A program made the position numbers and the translations under genes. Of a DNA stretch of 50,528 nucleotides, positions 24,370 through 32,920 are shown piece after piece. The notes under the pieces were generated by a model, which worked only from the letters and a program-made list of their open reading frames with translations, was not told the DNA's origin and ran no database searches. This DNA is from CAXGTL01 sp964645705. GTDB lineage: Archaea > Nanobdellota > Nanobdellia > Woesearchaeales > CAXGTL01. Location: assembly GCA_964645705.1 (NCBI GenBank), contig CAZYAB010000009.1, positions 1 through 50,528 on the forward strand, in the 5' to 3' direction. Within the stretch, counting starts at the first letter, position 1; each line of letters starts with the position of its first letter.

Positions 24370-26937
24370 TCATTTTTCTAATACGCTTTTTATATTTAAT
24401 ATACCATTTTCTGATTTTGAAACATCAATTCCATCTTCACCATAATCAAATTGTACTATTTTTCCTGAAGCATCTCTTACAGTACCATCATATTCTACTT
24501 TTAGGTCTTGTAGTGCGTTTGCTAATCTTCTGTATAAGTATCCTGATTTAGGTGTTCTTAATGCAATGTCCATTAAACTTGCTCTTCCAGTGATTGTACC
24601 AAAGAAAAATTCATATGGTTTCATTCCTGATTTATAACAAGATTTAATGAATCCGTGGTCAGCAGGTGCCATATTGTCTTTCTTAAATACTGGCAATGTT
24701 CTATTATGATATCCTTGGTTTATTCTTCCGCCTTTCATAGATTGTTGACCAACTGTTCCTGCCATTGCTGCTAAGTTCACTGGTTTACCACGTGCACCAG
24801 AATCAGCCATTATAAAAGTACCAGATCTTTTGTCAGCAGAATTATGAACTATCTCGCCTGTTTCATTTCTTGCCTGATTAAGTCTTTGCAATATTCTTAA
24901 TTCTAATGTTTCTTTAAGTGTTCTACCAGGAAGTGCACTCATTTTATTTTCTTGCCATTCCTTAATATAAATATCAATATCTTTGTAAGCAGATTCTAAT
25001 GATTTTTTTATTTTTTCATTTGCATTTTCAGGCAAGTCACTATCAGATATTCCTGTTGTAAGACCAACTTTGTTCAAAACAAGCATTCCTATCTTAAATA
25101 TCTTTACTAATGCGTCTGCTGTTATTTTAATGCCATATTTTCTATGCAAACTTCTGAATATAAGACCCGATCCTCTGCCAATTGTTATGTTATCAACAAA
25201 TCCTTCTTCTAAACATCCTTTTTTAATCTTTACTTTGGACTTTTTGGATACGTCTGAAAAAAAATTAAAACTATCAGGAAGTATTGCTGAAAATATCTCT
25301 TTACCACTTACAATCTTTCTATTAGGTAATCTTGAAAAATCATCAACACCTGCTTGGTATAATAGATCAATTGCTTCTCTTCTTGTGAATTCTAATTCTT
25401 TTGTTAATAAGTAGTTTCCTGAAACAGAATCAAACAAACAACCAATAACACTTAAGCCATATGCAGGAGAAACTATTTGTGTCTCAACTAACATAAGTAC
25501 TTCTGCTTCTGCTCTTGCTTCTTCTGTTTGTGGAATGTGAAGATTCATTTCATCTCCATCAAAATCAGCATTATAAGGGAAACATACTGCAGGGTTTAAT
25601 CTAAATGTTTTATAAGGAAGTATTTTAACACGATGGCACATCATAGACATTCTGTGCAATGATGGCTGCCTGTTAAAGAGTGCAATATCTCCGTCCATTA
25701 AATGTCTTTCAACCATGAATCCTGGTTGAATATCTTCTAATAATTGTTCTTTTGTATCATCTGTGATTGTTTTCTTTTTACCATCTGGCCTTGTAATATA
25801 ATTTGCACCAGGATATTCTTTAGGACCACGTTCAACAAATTTCTTAAGATAATCAATATTCCATTCTGTAACTCTTTCAGGAATAGTTAGTTTCTTAGCA
25901 ACAATCATAGGAACACCCACCTCATTCAGATGAAGCATTGGATCTGGTGAAATTACTGTTCTTGCTGAGTAATTAGTACGTTTTCCTGCAAGATTCTTTC
26001 TAATACGGCCTTCTTTGCTCTCAACCCTTTCCCTTAATGTTTTAAGTGGCTGGCCTGACCTGTGTCTTGCAGGCGGTAATTGTGCTACATTATTATCAAA
26101 GAATGTTGTAACGTGATATTGGAGAAGGTCCCATAAGTCTTCTACAATTATTTCAGGAGCTCCTGCATTTATGTTTTCAAACAATCTTTGATTTATTCTA
26201 ACAATGTCGCTTAGTTTATGAGTAAGATCATCTTCTGCTCTTTGCCCTGATTCAAGTGTAATGCTTGGACGCATTGTTACAGGAGATACAGGCAATACTG
26301 TTAGAACCATCCATTCTGGACTAATAAATTTAGGATCAAAGCCTAGCAATTCTGCATCTTCATCATTTATTTTTTCCAACCTGGTTCTTATCTCAATTGG
26401 TGATATCCTTTTATCATTTTCTAAGAATGTTGTTGGTTTATCTAATGTGACTTTTTGTTGTCTTGATTTACAATGGGGGCATTTGTTTACTGTTTTAAGT
26501 TTTGTAATTATCTTCTTTTTAGTAAGAATTCTTCTTTCTTCTAAACCAAATAACTTTTGTATTTGCTTAATCTTTTTCAGATTTGCTTTTACTTCGTTTT
26601 GGCTCATCAGAATTCTGCCGCATTCTCTGCAAGTAGTTCTTAATAAATTATGAATCTCATTTACAAATTTATAATGAATAGTCGGTCTTGCAAGTTCAAT
26701 ATATCCAAAATGTCCAATACATTCTTTTAATTTAGAACCGCAAGTTTTACACCTTAATCCTGGATCAATGACACCTAATCTTACATCCATTAGACCGCCG
26801 TCAACAGGATAACCTTCTTTATCATATAATTCTGGTGTAACAACTTTTACAGAAGCCATTTTTTTGATGAATTTTGGTGACAATACTCCGAAAACTATTG
26901 AATCGACCTTTTTGAATGAATATTGTTTCATTGACAT
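24370..26937 (-). CDS. rpoA1: DNA-directed RNA polymerase subunit A' (RpoA1)
   Basis: 855 residues. Zinc-binding cysteines appear at CKTCGSKLKECIGHFG (63-77), CRECG (103-107) and CPHC (153-156). The catalytic magnesium loop NADFDGDEMN is at 456-465, and RQPSLHRMSMM precedes it. This is the largest catalytic subunit of the archaeal RNA polymerase, missing the part encoded by rpoA2. It lies 20 bases after rpoB1 in the operon. Confidence 0.98.
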   Translation of the reverse strand: MSMKQYSFKKVDSIVFGVLSPKFIKKMASVKVVTPELYDKEGYPVDGGLMDVRLGVIDPGLRCKTCGSKLKECIGHFGYIELARPTIHYKFVNEIHNLLRTTCRECGRILMSQNEVKANLKKIKQIQKLFGLEERRILTKKKIITKLKTVNKCPHCKSRQQKVTLDKPTTFLENDKRISPIEIRTRLEKINDEDAELLGFDPKFISPEWMVLTVLPVSPVTMRPSITLESGQRAEDDLTHKLSDIVRINQRLFENINAGAPEIIVEDLWDLLQYHVTTFFDNNVAQLPPARHRSGQPLKTLRERVESKEGRIRKNLAGKRTNYSARTVISPDPMLHLNEVGVPMIVAKKLTIPERVTEWNIDYLKKFVERGPKEYPGANYITRPDGKKKTITDDTKEQLLEDIQPGFMVERHLMDGDIALFNRQPSLHRMSMMCHRVKILPYKTFRLNPAVCFPYNADFDGDEMNLHIPQTEEARAEAEVLMLVETQIVSPAYGLSVIGCLFDSVSGNYLLTKELEFTRREAIDLLYQAGVDDFSRLPNRKIVSGKEIFSAILPDSFNFFSDVSKKSKVKIKKGCLEEGFVDNITIGRGSGLIFRSLHRKYGIKITADALVKIFKIGMLVLNKVGLTTGISDSDLPENANEKIKKSLESAYKDIDIYIKEWQENKMSALPGRTLKETLELRILQRLNQARNETGEIVHNSADKRSGTFIMADSGARGKPVNLAAMAGTVGQQSMKGGRINQGYHNRTLPVFKKDNMAPADHGFIKSCYKSGMKPYEFFFGTITGRASLMDIALRTPKSGYLYRRLANALQDLKVEYDGTVRDASGKIVQFDYGEDGIDVSKSENGILNIKSVLEK

Positions 26938-26957
26938 GTTTGTTTTTCACCTAATGT

Positions 26958-28760
26958 TTAATATTTATTTTTAAGATTAAGATGAGGGTAAATACACATT
27001 GATTTAAACTCATCTAATAATAATTTGAATGCATAACTTAGCTCTATATTGCTTATGTCTACTCCATCCCCGCACACAGGACAGTATGATTTGTTTTTGA
27101 ATTCATTATATATTGCAATCAATCCACAGCTTTCGCAAACAGGAACAATTGTTTTGTCACTATCAAACCTTTCTTTTAATAATAATGATGCACCATGAGC
27201 TACAAAACAATCTTTCTCCATTTCTCCTAACCTAAGGCCCCCTTCTTTTGCACGTCCTTCTGTTGGTTGTCTTGTTAATAATTGAATTGGCCCCATTGCT
27301 CTTGATTGAAGCCTGTTTGTAACCATATGTTTTAATTTTAAATAGAACATGTTTCCTAAATATACTTTTACTCTGAATTGTTCGCCTGTTTTTCCGTCGT
27401 ACATTGTTTCAGTACCATTATCACGGAAACCCATGCTTAATAATTCTTGTCTTAGATTTGCTTCTGGTTCTGCACTAAAAGTTGTTCCATTTACAAATCT
27501 TCCTGATAAAGCGCCTGTCTTGCCGCCTAACATTTCTAATAAATGTGAAATTGTCATTCTTGATGGAATACTGAATGGACTAAATATTATGTCTGGCTTG
27601 ATTCCAGATGCAGAAAATGGTATGTCTTCTTCTTTTTTTATTAATCCTACTACTCCTTTCTGACCAAATCTACTAATGAATTTGTCCCCTACTTCTGGTT
27701 CTCTATGATCACGGATCCTTACTTCCACTAATTTGTTTCCTTCTTCATTTTCTGTAACAGCAACAAAATCAACTGTTCCTTTTTCCGCATATGGCAATGA
27801 AATTGATGATTCTCTTCTTATATTTGCTGTCAAGTTATATTCGTCGCCTGTGCTTAGGAATCTTGGCGGAGATGTTTTTCCAATTATTACTTCTGTTTCA
27901 GAAACCCTTGCTTCTGGAAATATAATTCCGTCATCTTCTAATAATCTATAATCATGCTCTGTTTTGTATCCTTTGATTTCTTTATCTGGAATACATATTT
28001 CATCTACTAAACCACCAGAATATCTTAGTTCTTCTGTAATAGCAATTCTAAAATAAAAACTTCTTGCAAGTCCACGTTCTATTGAACTTTTGTTTAAGAC
28101 TATTGCGTCTTCCATATTATATCCTTCAGATGTTAAAACAGCAACAACAACATTTTGTCCTGCAGGATGCTTATCATAATTACAGATATCATTTGTTAAT
28201 GTAGTTACAATAGGATTTTGAGGAGAAATCATTAAACTAACATCAGTATCAAGTCTAACTGGGAAGTTTGCAGCATAAAGCCCAATTGCTTGTCTTTGGT
28301 TTTTTGTTCCAATAATATTCATTCTTCCTGGACTGTAGTTTGCATAAGGAACAAGGGAAGCAACTAATCCTAAAATTGTGATTGGATTTATCTCCAGATG
28401 TGTGTGTTCTTCTGTAACATCTTGTAAAAATGTTGCTAAATAAATGTTTTCTTCTTCAGCAGCATCCAGATATTCTATAATGCCTTGATTCAAAAGATCT
28501 TCAAAGCCGATTTCATTTTTCTCAAGTTGTTTTATGTGCGCATCTGTTAAAAGAGGTTTACCATTTTTTACAACTATTAACGGTCTTCTTGGACGACCTT
28601 TGCATGAAAATATATGAATTTCATCTGATGTGTTTTCATAGTATACATTAACTTGTTCAGATATAGCGTTCTTTCTTCTTTCATCTTTTACTCTCTGAAC
28701 AAATTCTTCTGCATTGTCCGCAGTTCCAATGAATTTAAAGTTAAGATATACTTCAGTCAT
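26958..28760 (-). CDS. rpoB1: DNA-directed RNA polymerase subunit B' (RpoB1)
   Basis: 600 residues, the C-terminal half of the second-largest subunit. Hallmarks are EGYNMEDAIVLNKSSIERG, GDKFISRFGQKGVVGLI (switch and hybrid-binding region) and a C-terminal zinc ribbon CESCG...CPVCGDG. The separation from rpoB2 is a feature of several archaeal groups, including methanogens, halophiles and DPANN. It begins 5 bases after the rpoB2 stop. Confidence 0.98.
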   Translation of the reverse strand: MTEVYLNFKFIGTADNAEEFVQRVKDERRKNAISEQVNVYYENTSDEIHIFSCKGRPRRPLIVVKNGKPLLTDAHIKQLEKNEIGFEDLLNQGIIEYLDAAEEENIYLATFLQDVTEEHTHLEINPITILGLVASLVPYANYSPGRMNIIGTKNQRQAIGLYAANFPVRLDTDVSLMISPQNPIVTTLTNDICNYDKHPAGQNVVVAVLTSEGYNMEDAIVLNKSSIERGLARSFYFRIAITEELRYSGGLVDEICIPDKEIKGYKTEHDYRLLEDDGIIFPEARVSETEVIIGKTSPPRFLSTGDEYNLTANIRRESSISLPYAEKGTVDFVAVTENEEGNKLVEVRIRDHREPEVGDKFISRFGQKGVVGLIKKEEDIPFSASGIKPDIIFSPFSIPSRMTISHLLEMLGGKTGALSGRFVNGTTFSAEPEANLRQELLSMGFRDNGTETMYDGKTGEQFRVKVYLGNMFYLKLKHMVTNRLQSRAMGPIQLLTRQPTEGRAKEGGLRLGEMEKDCFVAHGASLLLKERFDSDKTIVPVCESCGLIAIYNEFKNKSYCPVCGDGVDISNIELSYAFKLLLDEFKSMCIYPHLNLKNKY

Positions 28761-28765
28761 TTTAT

Positions 28766-30268
28766 TTATTTTACGATTCTTAAACCTAAACCTCTTAATG
28801 AATTTACAATTTCGTCTTCATTAACATCTTGACTTATTTGAGTTAATAAAGCCAAATTTTTTCTTAGTCCTATGTTTGTTCCTTCAGGAGTTTCAACAGG
28901 ACATAGTCTTCCAAAATGTGTGCAATGTAATGCACGAGCAGCAAAGTTTTCTTGGCTTGTGCTTAATGGACTTACAACTCTTTGTAAATGTGAAACAGTG
29001 TCAATAAAATTAAGTCTTGCAATTCTTTGACTTATGCCTTTTCTTCCGCCAAACCAGTTGCCTGTAGCCATTGCACTATAAATTCTTGAAGTAAGCAATT
29101 TTTCCCTAATAATTACTTTAATAGACGGGAATTTACCTCTTTTTACTAGTCTTTGGAAATTATAAGATATATCATTAATAAGGATCTTTAGATTAACTCT
29201 TAATAAGTCTGCTAACAAAGCACCGCTTAATTTTAATCTTTTGTTCATGTAATGATCTTTGTCATCCAAAGGAAGTATACCGTTAGACGCGAGTATCATC
29301 TTCTTAAGCATTTTACAAAGATTAAGAGCTTTTAATGAATTATCTTTTGCATCAATTCCAATGTGCGGCAATAAATATTTTTGTAATATTTCCCTCATCC
29401 TTATAACTCTTATTTCTTTTGCCTGAGTTATTCCTATTTTTTTAGCAATATAATCAAGAGCATCTTCTTCTGTTTTAATGTCTATAAATTCATATAAATT
29501 AACAAATGCTTCATCAAACTGTTTTTTATCAGAAATAGATTTCATGATTTCTTCATCTTTTAACATGCCTAATGCTTTTATTATTACAATGATTGGTATT
29601 CTTCTTACTTTGGTAAATGTTAAATAGAAAATTCCTTCTTTTAATTTTTCTACTGTGTGAGGAATTTTATAAGATCCTTTTTCAGAAAAAAGTTTTCCCA
29701 CAAATTTGCTTGGACCAATCTTTTTTTTCTCAACAAGAAGTCTGTTTGGCGCAAGATCTTCTACATCTATTAATACTTTTTCTGTCCCATTGATTATAAA
29801 ATATCCGCCAGGATCATCAGGATCTTCACCATGCTTTATCAGATCTTCTCTTGCAATTTTGTGAAGATGACAATATTTACTTTTTAACATAATTGGCAGA
29901 TTTCCTATTTGTGTTGTAAAACTTTCTCTTTGTATTCCGTTGATGTGAGCAGAAACTTCCATAAAAATTGGTGCTGCATATGTTATCTTTCTTAATCTTG
30001 CTTCATTAGGATAAATAGGCCTCTTGCTTCCGTCTGCTTCTGTTATTTCTGGTTTTGTAATCCAAATTTTGTCTAGTCTGATTTTAAATTCATCAATATC
30101 GTGAGGAATTATAGTTGGTTCTATTTCCTTATTTTCATTAATTATATTTTGGAGTTCATGTTCTACAAGATAATTGAATGAATCAATATCAGAATTAACA
30201 AAACTCCTTTCTCTAAAAAACTTTCTTAAAAGAATCAATCCATAATTTTTATCTAGTTTTTGTTCCAT
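28766..30268 (-). CDS. rpoB2: DNA-directed RNA polymerase subunit B'' (RpoB2)
   Basis: 500 residues from the ATG at 30268; a GTG five codons upstream is also possible but lies in the Shine-Dalgarno region AGGTGTG. This is the N-terminal half of the second-largest subunit: NGIQRESFTTQIGNLPIMLKS lobe region, GGYFIINGTEKVL and the fork-loop block RRVVSPLSTSQENF-like (here LQRVVSPLSTSQENFAAR) with HPTHFGRLCPVETPEG-like HCTHFGRLCPVETPEG. The start overlaps the rpoH stop. Confidence 0.97.
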   Translation of the reverse strand: MEQKLDKNYGLILLRKFFRERSFVNSDIDSFNYLVEHELQNIINENKEIEPTIIPHDIDEFKIRLDKIWITKPEITEADGSKRPIYPNEARLRKITYAAPIFMEVSAHINGIQRESFTTQIGNLPIMLKSKYCHLHKIAREDLIKHGEDPDDPGGYFIINGTEKVLIDVEDLAPNRLLVEKKKIGPSKFVGKLFSEKGSYKIPHTVEKLKEGIFYLTFTKVRRIPIIVIIKALGMLKDEEIMKSISDKKQFDEAFVNLYEFIDIKTEEDALDYIAKKIGITQAKEIRVIRMREILQKYLLPHIGIDAKDNSLKALNLCKMLKKMILASNGILPLDDKDHYMNKRLKLSGALLADLLRVNLKILINDISYNFQRLVKRGKFPSIKVIIREKLLTSRIYSAMATGNWFGGRKGISQRIARLNFIDTVSHLQRVVSPLSTSQENFAARALHCTHFGRLCPVETPEGTNIGLRKNLALLTQISQDVNEDEIVNSLRGLGLRIVK

Positions 30269-30270
30269 CT

Positions 30271-30519
30271 TTATATTACACACCTATAAAAAACACAAGT
30301 CCCTGCTGTAGGACTTTTTCTTATGATTTTGATAACATCTCCTGGTTTTACTTTTAATGTTTGTAAAGCTGCATCACTGCTAAGAATCTTTGGCAAATTT
30401 TGAAGAGTTATTTTATATTTCTCTAGAATTTTTTGTTTTTCTTTTTCTGATAATTTACTGTGTTCTGGCATTAAGACATGTTTTTTTATGACTAATTTTG
30501 GTTTTTTCCTTTTTGCCAT
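30271..30519 (-). CDS. rpoH: DNA-directed RNA polymerase subunit H (RpoH)
   Basis: 82 residues from the ATG at 30519. The frame stays open for 41 more codons upstream, but those lie inside tRNA-Lys and are rejected. HVLMPEHSKLSEKEKQKIL and KVKPGDVIKIIRKSPTAG are the conserved RPB5-type core. It begins the polymerase operon, only 30 bases after the tRNA-Lys 3' end, with a weak GGTAAAC in place of a strong Shine-Dalgarno. The tRNA and the operon may share a transcript. Confidence 0.95.
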   Translation of the reverse strand: MAKRKKPKLVIKKHVLMPEHSKLSEKEKQKILEKYKITLQNLPKILSSDAALQTLKVKPGDVIKIIRKSPTAGTCVFYRCVI

Positions 30520-30549
30520 GTTAAGTTTACCTTTTATTGATATCATGAA

Positions 30550-30666
30550 TGGGCCGGACGGGACTTTCGAAATCCTTATTCGAACCCGCGACCACTCGAT
30601 TTCTTGCATTATGATAAAAGTCGAGTGCTCTATTGTCCGCATTGCTCCAGACTGAGCTACCAGCCC
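30550..30666 (-). tRNA. tRNA-Lys (TTT) with three introns
   Basis: Acceptor GGGCTGG/CCGGCCC, discriminator A. The anticodon loop CTTTTAA gives TTT. Introns: 14 nt in the D loop (30633-30646; GTCT/GGAC, bulges GGA and AAT), 14 nt at 37/38 (30601-30614) and 15 nt in the T loop (30564-30578; TTCG/CGAA, bulges AAT and AGT). The product is 74 nt with D arm GCTCAGTCTGGTAGAGC. Its 5' end and leader are duplicated 143 bases upstream, and no TATA box lies directly before it. Confidence 0.93.
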
Positions 30667-30822
30667 ATTTTTGTGTTGTGTGGCTAAGCGAGCTTTGGCG
30701 AGCGCATGTATGCAAATCTTTGATTTGCATGCTCAAGAATCTTTGATTCTTGTTGCCGCACCATCCCGATCGATCCTGATAAGGGTCGCCACGGGTTAGC
30801 TACCAGCCCATTTTTGTGTTGT
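30655..30822. repeat. 25-bp direct repeat around an insert upstream of tRNA-Lys
   Basis: The 25 bases at 30655-30679 (the first 12 bases of tRNA-Lys plus leader, on the minus strand) are repeated exactly at 30798-30822. The 118-bp insert between starts GTGGC and ends near GCCAC, and carries two AATC-TTT-GATT hairpins (30710-30730, 30734-30752), a GCT-TTGGCG-AGC hairpin (30692-30703) and a 30-base stretch like the tRNA-Gly D-loop intron. It looks like an insertion with target duplication; the outer copy keeps the TATA-like sequence AATAAAAAAAC. Confidence 0.65.
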
Positions 30823-30867
30823 TTTTTTATTGTTTTATGTTATTTTATGCGAATTTACTATAAAATA

Positions 30868-31003
30868 CGCCCTGGCCGGGACTTTCATCAGTTTTTGTAA
30901 AACTGTTTTGAACCCGAGTCGAGGCCTGTATGCAAAAACAAGATAATTTTATCTCTTGTTGTTTCGACAGGGCCTCATGATAGACCAACTACACTACCAG
31001 GGC
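30868..31003 (-). tRNA. tRNA-Asp (GTC) with two introns
   Basis: Acceptor GCCCTGG/CCAGGGC, discriminator G. The anticodon loop CTGTCGA gives GTC. Introns: 37 nt at 37/38 (30928-30964) with an internal hairpin, and 25 nt in the T loop (30882-30906; TTCA/TGAA, bulges AAA and AGT). The D arm is uninterrupted. The product is 74 nt. Confidence 0.93.
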
Positions 31004-31215
31004 ATCCATTTCTCTTTTATTTTCAATTTTAAACTTGTTATGCCTTCTTTTAGAGTCTTATCTCTATAAAATAACCTTTTTTGACTCAGAAAGCACCTTT
31101 ACCATTACTTAGGTAGCAAATTTTACCCTTTATAAAAGTTTTGATTTTTTAAGTAGAAAAATGCAAGATTTGGTTTTTTACATATAGAAAATATAGTGTT
31201 GATTTAAAAAAAGAG
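31004..31215. other. Spacer between tRNA-Asp and tRNA-Tyr
   Basis: AT-rich spacer of 212 bases. On the minus strand TTTATAAAG and similar TATA-like motifs could serve tRNA-Asp. A short T-rich run ends tRNA-Tyr. No gene is visible. Confidence 0.5.
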
Positions 31216-31372
31216 TCCCCGCCCCCGGACTTGAATTTCCCAGCCATTATATGTCTATAATAACCTCCAGGAACCTTTCGGTAACAGCTGAGTGGGTTTC
31301 ATTCATTGCAATATTTGCATAGTCATCCACTTTCTACAGCCGAACGCTCTAACCAAATTGAGCTAGGCGGGG
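31216..31372 (-). tRNA. tRNA-Tyr (GTA) with two introns, one at 53/54
   Basis: Acceptor CCCCGCC/GGCGGGG, discriminator A. The anticodon loop CTGTAGA gives GTA. One 51-nt intron lies at 37/38 (31283-31333). The second, 31 nt (31236-31266), interrupts the junction of T stem and T loop (53/54) rather than the loop; it is framed by TCCT/GGGA with bulges GGA and AAT. The product is 75 nt with T arm CCTGG-TTCAAGT-CCGGG. Confidence 0.9.
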
Positions 31373-31395
31373 TTATAAATAAAGAATTACATAGG

Positions 31396-31488
31396 TTGTT
31401 TAAAAACTTAACTGAAAATCTGCGAATTTTTGTAAGTTTTAAACTTAAAAATCTTTGATTTTTATTGTTTAAAAACTTAACTGAAAAT
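31396..31488. repeat. 24-bp direct repeat flanking an AATC-TTT-GATT hairpin
   Basis: The 24 bases at 31396-31419 recur exactly at 31465-31488. Between them lies AAAAATC-TTT-GATTTTT (31447-31463). The arrangement matches those at 22432-22508 and 30655-30822. Confidence 0.65.
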
Positions 31489-31529
31489 TCAGATAAAAAA
31501 ATAAGAAATTAAAATAAAAAAGTAAATGA

Positions 31530-32771
31530 TTATTGTTTTTGTTGTGCACTAAATGAAGATGCTTGTGTTTTTGCTCTTTGTTTTTTTAATGCTGCTTCTC
31601 TTATTAAACGATAAGTTTCCATGGTTGCTGGAAGTTCAATTGGTCCGTCTTCTTTTGTATACACATTGCCGCCGCTAATCCTAACTAAATTATCTAAATG
31701 ACTTTTTGTTATTTTTGAATTTGGGTTAACAGCTTTTATTTTAGCAACCATTTCATCTAAAAGCTTATTATATGCAACCATTCTTATTTCTTCTTTAGTT
31801 GTTCCTTTTGGTAATTTTCTTGCTGCTTCTCTTTTTAATCTCATTTCATCATTTAATGTATAATCAAATAATGCAACTTGTGTTCCTGCTATTGTTGCTG
31901 TTGGTGCTGATAATGGTTTTGTGTAAAAAGATGCAGCCCCTGTTTCTACGTCTGAAAATGCTTTATTCTGAGCAGCTATAAGACAATCTTTTAAATATCT
32001 TCTAAGATCAGGTGTTTTGCTTCTTAATATTCTTTGTTCTACTACCTTATTACTTAAATTAATGTCATTATAAAAATTTATATGATTTTCTACAACATCA
32101 TCAAATAAATTATCGCCAATATAATCTATGCCAAATACCCAGCCCTTAATTTCATAAACTATGTCTGAACCCATTAAATAAAATGCTCTATCTAATTTTT
32201 GGTCCAATGTATCGATTGACATTGGGTTTAAGTATAATCCTGATCTTGGTGAGAAATATCTCCAATTTAAAGATACTTGTTCGCCATTTAGGAACATTTT
32301 TCTTGAACATTGGTCATCCATTTTTCCTGCAAATTTATAACGTCCAAGTTCATACATTATATCAAATAAAATCATTCTACCAAGTCTTTCATCATTTTCG
32401 CCTTGAATTGTCCAACCAATTGTTATATCACCATATGCTATTTCAACTTGTGTTCCATTCCTTCCATCATAATTATTAATAACTGTTCCGTAAAAATCTT
32501 CAAAATTAACATTATATATTGAAGATCTTACATTACTTGATCTGCCAGGTCTTCTTCCTGTATTACCACGATGTCTTGTAAATCTTGTGCCTGAAAATCC
32601 TGTGTTTTGATTTCTTAAGAATCTGCTGTTTCTTCCTGGCAAAGCTTCTGCATCAACTGCTTCTGGTAGTAAAGTACTAAGAACTAAACCTGCGCCAATA
32701 ACTGCTAATCCTTTTCCAATAGCGCCTTTATTTTTTTTAACTGATTCTAATATTTCATCTAATTTATACAT
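31530..32771 (-). CDS. Hypothetical secreted or membrane-anchored protein
   Basis: 413 residues. A hydrophobic segment near the N-terminus (about 17-36, AIGKGLAVIGAGLVLSTLLP) is followed by an Arg/Gly/Asn-rich low-complexity stretch (45-80), then a globular part with aromatic-rich strands (VNFEDFYGTVINNYDG and NWRYFSPRSGLY) and a helical C-terminus rich in Lys, Gln and Ala. I do not recognise the family. GAGGTG before the ATG is a good Shine-Dalgarno, and the promoter matches that of the gene at 14836-15831. Confidence 0.65.
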   Translation of the reverse strand: MYKLDEILESVKKNKGAIGKGLAVIGAGLVLSTLLPEAVDAEALPGRNSRFLRNQNTGFSGTRFTRHRGNTGRRPGRSSNVRSSIYNVNFEDFYGTVINNYDGRNGTQVEIAYGDITIGWTIQGENDERLGRMILFDIMYELGRYKFAGKMDDQCSRKMFLNGEQVSLNWRYFSPRSGLYLNPMSIDTLDQKLDRAFYLMGSDIVYEIKGWVFGIDYIGDNLFDDVVENHINFYNDINLSNKVVEQRILRSKTPDLRRYLKDCLIAAQNKAFSDVETGAASFYTKPLSAPTATIAGTQVALFDYTLNDEMRLKREAARKLPKGTTKEEIRMVAYNKLLDEMVAKIKAVNPNSKITKSHLDNLVRISGGNVYTKEDGPIELPATMETYRLIREAALKKQRAKTQASSFSAQQKQ

Positions 32772-32860
32772 ATTATATACACCTCGTATAATGTGTTTAT
32801 ATAGAATCTAGCACCTTTTTTACTGTATAAGTATAATATATAGTGGTAGTGTGGTTCTTG

Positions 32861-32900
32861 TTTATAAAGGTTTCGGTTTATTTGTTACTAGGAGGTGGTT
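32861..32900 (-). promoter_or_regulatory. Shared promoter box before 31530-32771
   Basis: Minus strand GAAACCTTTATAAAC (BRE/TATA) is preceded by AAATAAACC and CCTCCTAGTAAC. It is about 80% identical to the 40-base box at 15876-15915. Confidence 0.5.
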
Positions 32901-32920
32901 AAGGAACAATAATATTATAA

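Noticed and set aside
26171..26200. AATCTTTGATT inside rpoA1
   Set aside because: The core is within a conserved codon run of the polymerase and the arms do not extend, so it is chance.
30520..30642. 41-codon upstream extension of rpoH
   Set aside because: It overlaps tRNA-Lys; the conserved H subunit begins at the ATG at 30519.
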